DNA from: JANNSW01 sp031431235 | GTDB taxonomy: Bacteria > Pseudomonadota > Alphaproteobacteria > Rhizobiales > Hyphomicrobiaceae | Length of the DNA stretch: 35,812 nt | Direction of reading: 5' to 3' | Assembly (NCBI GenBank): GCA_031431235.1 | Contig: JANPDA010000428.1 | Location: 1 to 35,812 of the forward strand | In this document: positions 16,964-25,198 of the stretch, piece by piece | Position numbering within the stretch: position 1 is the first letter of the stretch | How the letters are laid out: each line of letters starts with the position of its first letter | The notes under the pieces: model-generated | What the model saw: the letters and a program-made list of their open reading frames with translations, nothing else | What the model was told of the DNA's origin: nothing | The model's database searches: none | Translations under genes and position numbers: made by a program

Positions 16964-18433
16964 TCAGTGCCCCTCTTCCTCAGCCTGTGCGACGTCCATG
17001 CCGCCACTGCCCATGGCGGGTGCATCACCCTTGCCGACCAGCATCGCAAAGCCGAGTCGCTCCTTGGCGAGCCAGAAATCGCGCTTGGCGTCGATCGCCG
17101 CGAGCGTTGCCTCGGCGGCCTGCCGGCTCGCGGTGATCAGCTCGAACACGCCGACCAGCATGCCGTTGTAGCGAAGCAGCTCCTCCTCCGCGATCCGCTG
17201 GCGCAAGGGCGTCACGTCCTGCTGGAAGTGGCGGGCGATGTCGAGCAGGCCGCGATAGTTGAGATAGGCTTCCCTCACCTCGGAGCGCGCCGCGACCGCC
17301 ATCGCGCGCAGCCGCTCGACAGCTTGCAAGTAGGTCCATCTGGCCTTGTCGATCTTGGCCTCACCGCGATCGAAGATCGGGATCGAGATCTCGAGCTCGG
17401 CGCCGTTCATGGTGAATGACTTGCCCGGCTCCGCACCGATGCCCTTCTCGTCGACATCGACACTGAGGCCGGACAACTCGAGCAGACTGATCCGCGCGGT
17501 CCGTTCCGTGAGGCCGAGCTGTGCTGCCATCACCTCGATCTCGACACGGGCAGCCGCGAGATCGAGGCGCTTTGAAACCGCCATGCGCTCGACATCCTCG
17601 CCCGGCAGCGGGCGCTTCAACAAGTCCGGAAGCCGGGCGGGCAGGCTGATGCGGGCTTCCTCGCCCCAGAGCCCCATCTCCCTGACGAGCCGCTCTCGCG
17701 ATGTCGAAACAGCCAGTCTTGCCCTGCCAAGGGCCGCCGCTGTGTCGGCCTTCAATGTCTGGATCCGGCTCTGGTCGAGCGCTGAGCTGTTGCCGACGCC
17801 GGCCATTCTGGCCGCAAGCTCAGCCGCGATCTTGGTCTTCTCGAAGATCGTTTCCATAATTGCCACCCGCTCGCGAGCGGCAACCGCCTCGACCCAGCCG
17901 CGCCGGACGCGATCAGCAATGCCGGCGATCTCGAGCGCAACCAGAAAGCGCGTACGCTGAGCGGAAGCCTCGGCGATCGCAATGCGATCGCGCATCGTCA
18001 GGAACGACAGCACGTTGACCAGAAGCTGGCGCTCGAGCTCGATCTCAACGCCTGAGACGAGGCGAGCGATCGACAGCGTCGGATTGATCGGACGGCCTGC
18101 CTGATCGACATCGGCTTCCGCGATGCCGAGGTCGGCCAAGGACCCCTGCACGGCGGCAGAGCGCAGCAACGCGATCTCGACGGCGCTCTCCGCGGACAAA
18201 GGCGCTGCGAGCAGCTCCGTCACGCGCGGGTCGTCACTCGGTCGCGCATGCTCGCTGTCGTACCAGGCGAGGCCCTTGCCGGTCCGCTCGCGCACGAGGT
18301 CCTCGACCTCGAAGAAGGCTCCTTGCGGATCGGCGGTCGCACAGCCGGTGAGAAAAAGCGCCGCAAGTAGCGTTGCCCATGACGGGAGCCTGGCTCGCAT
18401 GGTGGCGCCGGACGCGCGATGATCGAGCGTCAT
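16964..18433 (-). CDS. TolC/CusC-family outer-membrane lipoprotein
   Basis: This 489-residue protein has a lipobox LFLTG-C (Cys31). Two long helical repeats of the outer-membrane efflux family follow (AVEIALLRSAAVQGSLADLGIAEAD, and later AELEISIPIFDRGEAKIDKA and LRAMAVAARSEVREAYLNYRG). TolC members form trimeric outer-membrane channels, usually with RND or ABC pumps. No pump or membrane-fusion gene is present here; instead it travels with a multicopper oxidase and small copper proteins. Its ATG overlaps the stop of the preceding gene (ATGA). An in-frame ATG 11 codons later is an alternative start. The C-terminus is acidic and ends EEEGH. Confidence 0.88.
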   Translation of the reverse strand: MTLDHRASGATMRARLPSWATLLAALFLTGCATADPQGAFFEVEDLVRERTGKGLAWYDSEHARPSDDPRVTELLAAPLSAESAVEIALLRSAAVQGSLADLGIAEADVDQAGRPINPTLSIARLVSGVEIELERQLLVNVLSFLTMRDRIAIAEASAQRTRFLVALEIAGIADRVRRGWVEAVAARERVAIMETIFEKTKIAAELAARMAGVGNSSALDQSRIQTLKADTAAALGRARLAVSTSRERLVREMGLWGEEARISLPARLPDLLKRPLPGEDVERMAVSKRLDLAAARVEIEVMAAQLGLTERTARISLLELSGLSVDVDEKGIGAEPGKSFTMNGAELEISIPIFDRGEAKIDKARWTYLQAVERLRAMAVAARSEVREAYLNYRGLLDIARHFQQDVTPLRQRIAEEELLRYNGMLVGVFELITASRQAAEATLAAIDAKRDFWLAKERLGFAMLVGKGDAPAMGSGGMDVAQAEEEGH

Positions 18434-18738
18434 GGCGTTGCCTTCCGCTGCGGCATTGCGCCTGGCGCGAGCAGCTGGCCTCGGGGCCCGTCGAGTTGCT
18501 CCGCAAGGTCGTTCGCCGCCCGCCAGTCGACAGGCTTCTTGACGATTTCGATATGCTCGTAGCCTTCGAGAATCGGCTCGTAGTCGAGAGCGAAGGTGGG
18601 TGCCTCGGGCTCGTCAGGCTCGACAGCATGCGTGGGGTCGATTGCGGCGACGGAGAGCGTCGCAACCAAAGCGAAGGCAAGAAGGCAAAGTATTGCCGTG
18701 CCTCCGCGCGGGGCGGAAGCCAGAGACTGCCAACTCAT
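18430..18738 (-). CDS. Small exported or membrane-anchored protein of the copper operon, function unknown
   Basis: This 102-residue protein has one N-terminal hydrophobic segment (TAILCLLAFALVATLSVAAI). A short acidic, Pro-rich periplasmic part follows (EPDEPEAPTFALDYEP, then YEHIEIVKKPVDWRAANDLAEQL). GAGGAA stands before the ATG at 18738, and the stop overlaps the start of the TolC-like gene, so it is a real, coupled gene. I do not recognise the family. No metal-binding motif is evident. Its position suggests a helper of the outer-membrane component or the copper proteins. Confidence 0.7.
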   Translation of the reverse strand: MSWQSLASAPRGGTAILCLLAFALVATLSVAAIDPTHAVEPDEPEAPTFALDYEPILEGYEHIEIVKKPVDWRAANDLAEQLDGPRGQLLAPGAMPQRKATP

Positions 18739-18803
18739 GTCAAATTCCTCACTGCATCCCATCGACTGGGACGCACACCGCTAGCTACGACGAGCGCGAA
18801 TTT

Positions 18804-19220
18804 TCAAGCGGTTGGAATTCGAGGTGGCGGTGGGTCGACTCCGACGAGCCGTCCATTGGCGACGGGAGCCGCCGAGTGAATGAAAGCAATCGCCGCAAAA
18901 TACACTGGAGACTGATCAAAACGCACCACAGCCGCGTCCGCGAAGCACGCGACGCCACAGCAATCGTCTGTGAAAGATGAATCGGGTTTGTCTGTCGAGG
19001 GCGATACCGTGCGGTCGTAGGAGCCTGCCTGGCTCGACAAACCCCATTTGTCTGCGACAGGTATGGTCGCTGCGCCAGACGCCGAAGTGCGATGCTGGTC
19101 GCAATGGGCGACCGACGCTGAGCCGCCAACTTGGGCCGATCTTGCCCACACCCCTGTGCTCGTCGACCACAGCAATGTGGCGACCGCGAGCAGGACAATC
19201 ATGAACCTGAAACACCGCAT
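18804..19220 (-). CDS. Small exported Cys/His-containing protein heading the copper operon
   Basis: This 138-residue protein starts with a signal peptide (MRCFRFMIVLLAVATLLWSTSTGVWA). The mature chain holds HCDQH (about residue 40) and DDCCGVACFADAA (about residue 86), and ends in a Pro-rich tail (DPPPPRIPTA). The Cys and His clusters suggest metal or thiol chemistry in the periplasm. Short exported proteins with CC..C motifs are common at the front of metal-resistance operons. I cannot name the family with certainty. It is 65 bases upstream of the next gene of the operon and is the first gene after the promoter region at 19221-19432. Confidence 0.6.
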   Translation of the reverse strand: MRCFRFMIVLLAVATLLWSTSTGVWARSAQVGGSASVAHCDQHRTSASGAATIPVADKWGLSSQAGSYDRTVSPSTDKPDSSFTDDCCGVACFADAAVVRFDQSPVYFAAIAFIHSAAPVANGRLVGVDPPPPRIPTA

Positions 19221-19438
19221 GCGCCAAGGCTATCTGGATCAGCCGTACCGGGCAAGTGACAACTGCGTCAGCAGATTGTATGCAATTCCAATGTTGTAGG
19301 TGGGCCACACGCTGACCATCGGGGAATGCCCGCTCACGCGATGCGCGCCGAGGCGAAGCGGTCGATCCCGCGGGCCGTTCGGCGGGGGGCCGGGCGCGGC
19401 CTCATGACGAGCAGCAGGGATGCAGGGGTAGCGTGAGC

Positions 19439-20425
19439 ATGTCCGATCCGAGCATTCCCATGATCGACCTCGCGCCGCTGCTGGCCGGCTCGCCGCAGGG
19501 CCTGCGGCTGGTCGCCGATCGCATCCGCGACGTCTATGCGAACGTCGGCTTCGGCTATCTCGTCAATCACGGCATCCCCGACGAGGTGATCCGCGGCGTC
19601 TTTTCGGCTTCGGCCGAGTTCCATGCCCTGCCGCGCGCCGAGAAGATGCGGATCGAGATCAATGCGTTCCATCGCGGCTTCATCCCGATCAACACCTCGA
19701 GGGACACGACGACCAAGCTCGCCAAGGTGACCAAGCCTCAGCAGAGCGAGTCGTTCATGCTGATGCACGAGCTGGCGCCCGATGATGCCGACGTGAAGGC
19801 CGGCGCGTTCCTCGCGGGGCCAAACCAGTGGCCCGCGGGGCTGCCCGGCTTCGAGCCCAGAGTGCGCGCCTACGAGTCGGCCGCTGCCCACCTCGCCCGC
19901 CAGCTGGTCCGGGCGATTGCGCTGGTGCTCGGACTTCCTGCCGACGGGCTCGACCACCATTTCGCGCGTCCGACCACCTTCCTGCGGCTGCTCTACTATC
20001 CCCCGCAGCCGGCCCAGAGCCCCGACGACCTCTACGGCTCGTCGCCGCACACCGACTATGGCTTCCTGACGCTGCTCCTGCAGGACGATGCGGGCGGCCT
20101 ACAAGTCAAAGCTCCGGATGGCGCCTGGATCGACGCGCCGCCACGCCCCGGCAGCCTGGTCATGAACACCGCCGACATGCTGCACCGCTGGAGCAATGGC
20201 CGGCTGCTCTCGACGCCGCACCGGGTGATCAACCGGTCGGGGCGCGCGCGCTACTCTTGCCCGTTCTTCCTCGATCCGGACCTCCGCTCGGTGATCGAGC
20301 CGCTGGCGAGCTGTGTTGACGGCAGCAACCCGCCGCGCTTTGCTCCCACCACCTATGGCACCTTCCTCGAGGGGCAGCTGCGTGCCAATCACGATCAGCA
20401 TGCCAAGCGCGCGGCGATGGGCTGA
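19439..20425 (+). CDS. 2-oxoglutarate/Fe(II)-dependent oxygenase, isopenicillin N synthase-like
   Basis: This 328-residue non-haem iron enzyme has the DIOX_N domain at the start (IPMIDLAPLL, GFGYLVNHGIP) and the double-stranded beta-helix oxygenase domain from about residue 170. The iron triad is His204, Asp206 (SPHTDYGFLTLL) and His261 (TPHRVIN). The RxS motif that binds the 2-oxoglutarate carboxylate is Arg271-Tyr272-Ser273. The ATG at 19439 follows AGGGG; a GTG at 19433 is also in frame. Members hydroxylate or oxidise many small molecules, so the substrate is unknown. It is divergent from the copper operon and 28 bases before a ferritin-like gene, probably its operon partner. Confidence 0.9.
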   Translation: MSDPSIPMIDLAPLLAGSPQGLRLVADRIRDVYANVGFGYLVNHGIPDEVIRGVFSASAEFHALPRAEKMRIEINAFHRGFIPINTSRDTTTKLAKVTKPQQSESFMLMHELAPDDADVKAGAFLAGPNQWPAGLPGFEPRVRAYESAAAHLARQLVRAIALVLGLPADGLDHHFARPTTFLRLLYYPPQPAQSPDDLYGSSPHTDYGFLTLLLQDDAGGLQVKAPDGAWIDAPPRPGSLVMNTADMLHRWSNGRLLSTPHRVINRSGRARYSCPFFLDPDLRSVIEPLASCVDGSNPPRFAPTTYGTFLEGQLRANHDQHAKRAAMG

Positions 20426-20453
20426 GCAGGCCACGTCAGGAAATGGGGGAAAC

Positions 20454-20963
20454 ATGACCCGGACCCAGCAGCCGCGAGACTTCAACGACTACGCCGCAGC
20501 CATCGTGCTCGCCTACGAGGAGGAGATCTCGGGCGAAGCCTTCTTCCAGCACTTGGCGAGCTTCTACTCCGGACGGCAGAGGCAGGCCATGCTGCTGCTG
20601 GCCGAGGTGGAGCGGCTGACGGCGATCTCGGCACGTCCACTGATCGAGCGCCACGGCCTGACGACGGCCGATCCGGTGGCTCTGCATATCCAGGGCAAGG
20701 CATCCGCCGAAGCGTTGCGCGGCACCAGCTGGGATGCGCTGATATCGGGCATGGTGCGCAACTACCCCGCCTTTGTGCTGGAGTTCGAGCAGATCGAAAG
20801 GCTCGCTCCGGCGGCTGATCGTGTGCTCACGCGCGTTCTCATCGAGCATGAGGTCGCCGCGGTCGAGTTCGCCGAGCTCGAGGCGGCGGGCGACGGACAG
20901 AGCCTGCGTCCCCTAGAGGCGTTCATTGCTGCACGGCGGGGTGAAGCGAACAGCGGGCCGTAG
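20454..20963 (+). CDS. Putative ferritin-like helical protein
   Basis: This 169-residue protein is almost all alpha-helical. It has acidic patches in the places of a four-helix ferritin-like bundle: YEEEISGEAFFQHLASF (residues 21-37), LLLAEVERLTAISARPLIERHGL (47-69), and VLIEHEVAAVEFAELEA near the end. The ExxH repeats of diiron proteins are only partly kept, so metal binding is uncertain. GGGGGA stands just before the ATG at 20454. It is the second gene after the 2OG-Fe(II) oxygenase and probably co-transcribed with it. I do not recognise a named family; the ferritin-like idea rests on the helix and Glu pattern alone. Confidence 0.6.
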   Translation: MTRTQQPRDFNDYAAAIVLAYEEEISGEAFFQHLASFYSGRQRQAMLLLAEVERLTAISARPLIERHGLTTADPVALHIQGKASAEALRGTSWDALISGMVRNYPAFVLEFEQIERLAPAADRVLTRVLIEHEVAAVEFAELEAAGDGQSLRPLEAFIAARRGEANSGP

Positions 20964-21025
20964 GTCGCTCGCTGGTGCCGAGATCGCGGCCACCCGGCGG
21001 CAAGCGCTCCAAGCATCGGCGCGGA

Positions 21026-22126
21026 TCAGGCCAGGTGCCCGAGCACGACACGCGTCACGGCCTCGCTGCCGTCAGCTCCGCCCAGGTCGGGTGTCAGGAC
21101 ACCGCCGTCGAGCGTGCGCAGCACGGCCTGCTCGATGCGGCCCGCGAGATCCGGGCGGCCGAGCCCATGCTCGAGCAGCATGGCGACGGACAGGATGGTG
21201 CCGAGCGGATTGGCGATGCCCAAGCCGGCGATGTCCGGCGCGCTGCCGTGCACCGGCTCGTAGATCCCCGGCCGCGAGCGTTCGCCGGGCGGGGCCAGCC
21301 GGGTCAGCGAGGCGGACGGCAGCATGCCGAGAGAGCCGGCGAAAACGGCGGCAAGATCCGAGAGCAGGTCACCAAAGATGTTGTCACCGAGGATCACGTC
21401 GAAGCGGCTGGGGTCGCGGATGAGCTGGTAGGCGGCATTGTCGGCATAGAGGTGCTGCAGCGCCACGCCGGGATATTCACGCGCGCCGACCTCTCCGACG
21501 ACCCGCCGCCACAGGACGCCGCTCTCCATGACATTGGCCTTGTCGACCGAGGTGAGGTGGCCGCGCCGGCGGCGCGCCAGCTCGAAGCCCACCCGGGCGA
21601 CGCGGGCGATCTCCCCGCTCGTATAGTGGTTGGCATCGAAAGCCTCGAAGCTGCCGTCCGCAAGCGCGCGCACGCCCCGCGGGTTGCCGAAGGGCGAGCC
21701 GCCACACAATTCGCGCAGGATCATCACGTCGACGTCGGCCACGATGTCGGGGCGGAACGGCGTGCGGGCCAGTAGCGGCGCATAGCTGCGGGCAGGTCTG
21801 AGGCCGGCGAAGACGTCCAGCTCCTTGCGCAGCCGCATCAGGCCGTCCTTCTCCTGGGGCGTGCCGTCGAGGTCGAGCCCGTCCCATTTCGGCCCGCCGA
21901 CGGCGCCGACCAGCACCGCGTCGACCGCCTTCGCCTTCTCCACCGTCTCGTCCCGGCAGAATGTACCGAAGCGGTCGAATGCGGCACCGCCCAGATAGTC
22001 CTCCTCGAGGTCGAGGACGAGATCGGCTTGCGCGGCGACGTGCTTCAGCACGGCAACGGCCAAAGCCACCACCTCGGGCCCGATCCCATCGCCAGGCAGC
22101 ACCAGGATGCGTCCAGTCGTCGCCAT
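21026..22126 (-). CDS. leuB: 3-isopropylmalate dehydrogenase
   Basis: This 366-residue protein is an NAD-dependent beta-decarboxylating dehydrogenase, full length for LeuB. It has LPGDGIGPEVVA at the N-terminus, VGGPKWDGL, the substrate Arg region LRKELDVFAGLRPAR, ILRELCGGSPFGNPRG, SVDKANVMESGVLWRRVV (catalytic Lys), LYADNAAYQLIRDPSRFDVI, DNIFGDLLSD and YEPVHGSAPDIAGLGIANPLGT. These match LeuB (leucine synthesis: 3-isopropylmalate to 4-methyl-2-oxopentanoate). Tartrate/malate dehydrogenase relatives are the main alternative. No leuC or leuD is near, so it could be a second copy recruited to another 2-hydroxyacid pathway. It is divergent from the MFS gene. Confidence 0.9.
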   Translation of the reverse strand: MATTGRILVLPGDGIGPEVVALAVAVLKHVAAQADLVLDLEEDYLGGAAFDRFGTFCRDETVEKAKAVDAVLVGAVGGPKWDGLDLDGTPQEKDGLMRLRKELDVFAGLRPARSYAPLLARTPFRPDIVADVDVMILRELCGGSPFGNPRGVRALADGSFEAFDANHYTSGEIARVARVGFELARRRRGHLTSVDKANVMESGVLWRRVVGEVGAREYPGVALQHLYADNAAYQLIRDPSRFDVILGDNIFGDLLSDLAAVFAGSLGMLPSASLTRLAPPGERSRPGIYEPVHGSAPDIAGLGIANPLGTILSVAMLLEHGLGRPDLAGRIEQAVLRTLDGGVLTPDLGGADGSEAVTRVVLGHLA

Positions 22127-22329
22127 GCCATTGCCTTGTGGTGCGAGGTCGCTGAAGCCGAAATGTAATCCAGGCCAACTCCATCCCACCATCGCTTTCA
22201 TCGTCGAGCGCTGGGAGCCAGTCTCGGCGCCATCGGCAGGGCTGGTTCGGATACGGCTATTCAACAGAGGCCAACTCGTGCGATTGCATCTGCCAGACTT
22301 TCAGCAGCACGCGTTGGACCGCCTCCACC

Positions 22330-23064
22330 ATGCCGACCCAATCCCGAATCAATTCCTGGATCGTCGTCTCACTGTGTTTTGCGACACTGGCGATCGTCAT
22401 GTCGGCCCGCCAGTCGGTTTCGATCATGACGGACGAGTGGGTGCGGACCCTGGGCTGGTCGAAGACTTTCATCGGCTCGGGCCAATCGGTCGCGCTGATC
22501 ATGATGGCTGTGTTCTCGCCGATCGCGGGCAATCTCGCCGACCGCTTCGGCGCCCGTGCCATGTTGACCGCGGGCCTCCTGGTGGTGGCGGCGGGGCTGC
22601 TGGTATTTGCGGCGTTTCCCACCGCGGGGGTCTACATCGCGGCTTACGGCCTCGTCGGCGGCATCGGCTTCGCCGCCGCCAACATGCACCTGATCTCGAC
22701 GGCGCTCGCCAAGATCTTCGACGAAAACCGCGGGCTCGCCACCGGTTTCGCGAACTCCGGGGCGACGGCCGGACAGTTCATCACCGTGCCGCTCCTCACC
22801 CTCGGCCTCACCTATTTCTCCTGGCGTTGGAGCATCATGGCGACCGGCATCGTTTGCATCATCATGGCGATGGGCATGATCTCGGGTGGCCATGCGTTGG
22901 GCGGGGCGCTGGGGGCCTTCCTCGGCGGCTATCTGTTCGACCTTTTCGCGCGGTATTCGCAGATGTGGTCGTTCGCCTTCGGCGCTGCGGTGCTCGCCGG
23001 GTTGATGGTGTTCCTGCTGAAGGACGGTCGCATGGAGGCCAGCCCTGCGCCTGCGCCGGGTTGA
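22330..23064 (+). CDS. MFS transporter with internal in-frame deletion
   Basis: This 244-residue protein begins like a complete major facilitator transporter. It has about six membrane segments, the GNLADRFGARAML loop (A-motif, residues about 66-78) and GFANSGATAGQFITVPLL. After residue about 180 it jumps to GGHALGGALGAFLGGYLFDLFARYSQMWSFAFG, which in MFS proteins lies in the last two segments (TM11-12). Around 150 residues (TM7-10) are missing without a frameshift. The join lies near 22861-22887. Such a protein is unlikely to transport as a normal MFS monomer and may be a decaying gene, although the frame is intact. It lies in a run with a methyltransferase and an LDH2-type gene. Confidence 0.8.
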   Translation: MPTQSRINSWIVVSLCFATLAIVMSARQSVSIMTDEWVRTLGWSKTFIGSGQSVALIMMAVFSPIAGNLADRFGARAMLTAGLLVVAAGLLVFAAFPTAGVYIAAYGLVGGIGFAAANMHLISTALAKIFDENRGLATGFANSGATAGQFITVPLLTLGLTYFSWRWSIMATGIVCIIMAMGMISGGHALGGALGAFLGGYLFDLFARYSQMWSFAFGAAVLAGLMVFLLKDGRMEASPAPAPG

Positions 23065-23165
23065 GGGAGCCTGCCGAGGAGCGAGATCGCACTCCAGCGA
23101 TTTGCGGCGGCGCCGGACCTTCGAGTACGAGAGGGCGAGCGGCGGAAAAGGAAGGACGGCAAGCC

Positions 23166-23810
23166 ATGGACAAGAAAGAGCCGAGCGGCATGCTGGCCAA
23201 GCTCGCGAATTTCGAGGCGGCGGGCAAGCAGACCCAACCGCTCTATGACGAATGGTCGGGCAGCTACGAGGCCGACCTGCTCGGCGGCGTCGGCTACACC
23301 GCCCACATCATTGCGACCGAGGCCTTTGCCGCCAACTGTCGGGCGAAGCCGGCCGCGATCATCGATGTGGGCTGCGGCACCGGCCTCGTCGGCGAGGAGC
23401 TGGTGCGGCGCGGCTTTGCCGGCATCGACGGGCTCGACATCTCGCAGGGCATGCTGGAAAGGGCGCGGGCCAAGGGCCTCTACGGGCGCCTCATCGCCGG
23501 CGACCTGACCCGGCGCACGCCCATTGCCGACGCCACTTACGACGCCGCGATCTGCGTCGGCTCGTTCGGGCCGGGACATCTGGGGCCCCACTGCTTTCCC
23601 GAGATCGTGCGGCTGGTGAAGCCCGGCAGCCTCGTCGTCATCTTCATGAACGGAGTGCATTTCGTCGAGGACGACTATGCGGGCCACATCCGCCGGCTGG
23701 AGGAGGCCGGGGTCTGGGCCGTCGATTCGATCAAATCGTTCAACTACATGGAGGCGCTCGACCGGCCGGGCCGGCTGATCATCGCGCACCGGGCCGCGGA
23801 AGCAGACTGA
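23166..23810 (+). CDS. Class I SAM-dependent methyltransferase
   Basis: This 214-residue protein has a Rossmann methyltransferase fold. Motif I is IIDVGCGTGLVGEELVRRG (about residues 64-82). The acidic strand-2 motif is GIDGLDISQGMLERARAKG, the loop DAAICVGSFGPGHLGP is at the motif IV position, and VKPGSLVVIFMNG is motif VI. The N-terminal lead with YDEWSGSYEADLL GGVGYTA is common in small-molecule methyltransferases. The substrate is unknown. AAGGACGG precedes the ATG at 23166. It is in line with the MFS-like gene upstream and the LDH2 gene 40 bases downstream. Confidence 0.88.
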   Translation: MDKKEPSGMLAKLANFEAAGKQTQPLYDEWSGSYEADLLGGVGYTAHIIATEAFAANCRAKPAAIIDVGCGTGLVGEELVRRGFAGIDGLDISQGMLERARAKGLYGRLIAGDLTRRTPIADATYDAAICVGSFGPGHLGPHCFPEIVRLVKPGSLVVIFMNGVHFVEDDYAGHIRRLEEAGVWAVDSIKSFNYMEALDRPGRLIIAHRAAEAD

Positions 23811-23850
23811 TGGCGCCCGCCCCACCCGACGCCGGATCGGCGACGTGGCG

Positions 23851-24903
23851 ATGACCGGCGACCTCATCCCGGCCGAGCCATTGACCCGCTTCGCCACGCA
23901 CTTCCTGCTGGCGCTGGGCTGCACGCCGGCCGCCGCCGCTGAGATCGCCGGGCACCTGGTCGACGCCGACCTGTGCGGTGTCGCGACCCATGGCGTCTAC
24001 CGCCTCACCCAGTACGCCGAGCATGCGCGCGAGGGGCGGATCGTGCCGGCGGGCGAGCCAGTGCTGCGGCAGGCCGAGGGTGGCGCTCCCCTGGTCGATG
24101 GCGGCAATGGCCTCGGCATCCCGGCGCTGCGCCTTGCCGCCGACACGGCGGTGGCCGCCGCCCGCCGCGACGGCACCGCCGCCATCGGCATCGCCAATGT
24201 GGGTCACACCGGGCGGATCGGCGCATTCGCCGCCCGCGCCGCCGCGGCCGGCTGCCTCGCCATCCTGTTCGGCGGCGGCTCGCGCCTCGAGTGGCGGCAG
24301 GTGGCCCCCCATGGCGGCGCCCGCGCCGTACTGCCGACCAATCCCTTCGCCTTCGCCATTCCGGGCGGCGCGCACGGCCCGGTCGTGGTCGATTTCGCGA
24401 CCTCGGCCGGGGCCGGCGGCAAGGTCTACGCCGCCCGCGAGGCGGGACGCGCACTCCCCGAGGGCCTGTGCATCGATGCCCATGGCGCGCCGACGACCGA
24501 CCCCGAGGAATACTTCAACGGTGGCGCGCTGCTGCCGATGGCCGGCCCCAAGGGCTATGGCCTGGCGCTCGTGGCGGAGCTGCTGGGCGAGGCGATCCTG
24601 GGCGAGGCCATGAGCGGCATGAACTGGATCTTCGTCGCCATCGACCTCACCCGCTTCCGCGCGCCCGCCGCCTACCGCCGCGCCGCCGAGTCCTGCCTCG
24701 CCGAGCTGCGCACCTGCCCCCCGGCGCCTGGCTTCGCAAGGGTCGAGATTCCCGGCGAACGCGAGGTTGCGTTGCGGGCGGAGCGGCTGCGGGGCGGCGT
24801 CCCGCTGGATCCGGCGGCGCGGGCGGCGCTGCTACGGGCGGCGAGGGAGTTGGGGGTGGATGGCGGGGATTTGGGTGGGATGGGGGCTGGCGGCGGCGTT
24901 TGA
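23851..24903 (+). CDS. LDH2/malate dehydrogenase family oxidoreductase
   Basis: This 350-residue NAD(P)-dependent enzyme is of the YlbC/LDH2/ComC family, which reduces or oxidises 2-keto and 2-hydroxy acids (malate, lactate, ureidoglycolate, imino acids). Typical marks are LCGVATHGVYRL (catalytic His region), VDGGNGLGIPA, IGIANVGHTGRIG, LPTNPFAFAIPGG, VVVDFATSAGAGGKV and MAGPKGYGLALVAELL. The last 40 residues are very rich in Ala, Gly and Arg. The ATG at 23851 is used here; a GTG two codons earlier is possible. Its neighbours (LeuB-like dehydrogenase, MFS, methyltransferase) suggest a 2-hydroxyacid pathway, but the substrate is not readable. Confidence 0.88.
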   Translation: MTGDLIPAEPLTRFATHFLLALGCTPAAAAEIAGHLVDADLCGVATHGVYRLTQYAEHAREGRIVPAGEPVLRQAEGGAPLVDGGNGLGIPALRLAADTAVAAARRDGTAAIGIANVGHTGRIGAFAARAAAAGCLAILFGGGSRLEWRQVAPHGGARAVLPTNPFAFAIPGGAHGPVVVDFATSAGAGGKVYAAREAGRALPEGLCIDAHGAPTTDPEEYFNGGALLPMAGPKGYGLALVAELLGEAILGEAMSGMNWIFVAIDLTRFRAPAAYRRAAESCLAELRTCPPAPGFARVEIPGEREVALRAERLRGGVPLDPAARAALLRAARELGVDGGDLGGMGAGGGV

Positions 24904-25136
24904 TCGCGCAGCTCGGGACGTGCGGGCCAATAGAAGCGACTCTCCCTTCGGATATCCAATGGGATCGAGGTATCGCCACGACGGTGTGCGACTTGTGACA
25001 CCGGCTATCACGCGATGCGTTGGTGCTGACCCCATCTGCGGCTCAACTCGGCCAAAATCCGACTCGCCGATCGACGGCATCTGATCGCTCCGAGAGCTTC
25101 GACCTGTTCATTTTCGGACGGTGTCGACAGGTGCCC

Positions 25137-25166
25137 TTGACATCTGTTTTGTTAACAATCAACAAT
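25137..25166 (+). promoter_or_regulatory. Possible promoter of the amidase-transporter operon
   Basis: TTGACA (25137-25142) is followed after 18 bases by AACAAT (25161-25166). The first element is perfect; the second is weak, and the spacing is one base over optimum. The palindrome TTGTTAACAA lies in the spacer, where a bound repressor would block polymerase. The rest of the 295-base gap after the LDH2 gene shows nothing recognisable. Confidence 0.35.
25149..25158. promoter_or_regulatory. GntR-type operator palindrome TTGTTAACAA
   Basis: TTGTTAACAA is a perfect 10-base palindrome placed 41 bases before the amidase start. It differs by one base from the core TTGTTGACAA at 6751-6760 in locus 1, whose operon encodes a GntR/FCD regulator. 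The shared core suggests that both operons answer to the same regulator. This is an inference from two sites. Confidence 0.55.
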
Positions 25167-25198
25167 CTGCACCACCAGCTGGCGAGCGGGCAGGGCCG

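Noticed and set aside
19275..19286. ATTGTATGCAAT imperfect palindrome upstream of the copper operon
   Set aside because: It is short and imperfect and not like CueR, CopY or CsoR sites. There is no good -35 element at the right distance, so it could be chance.
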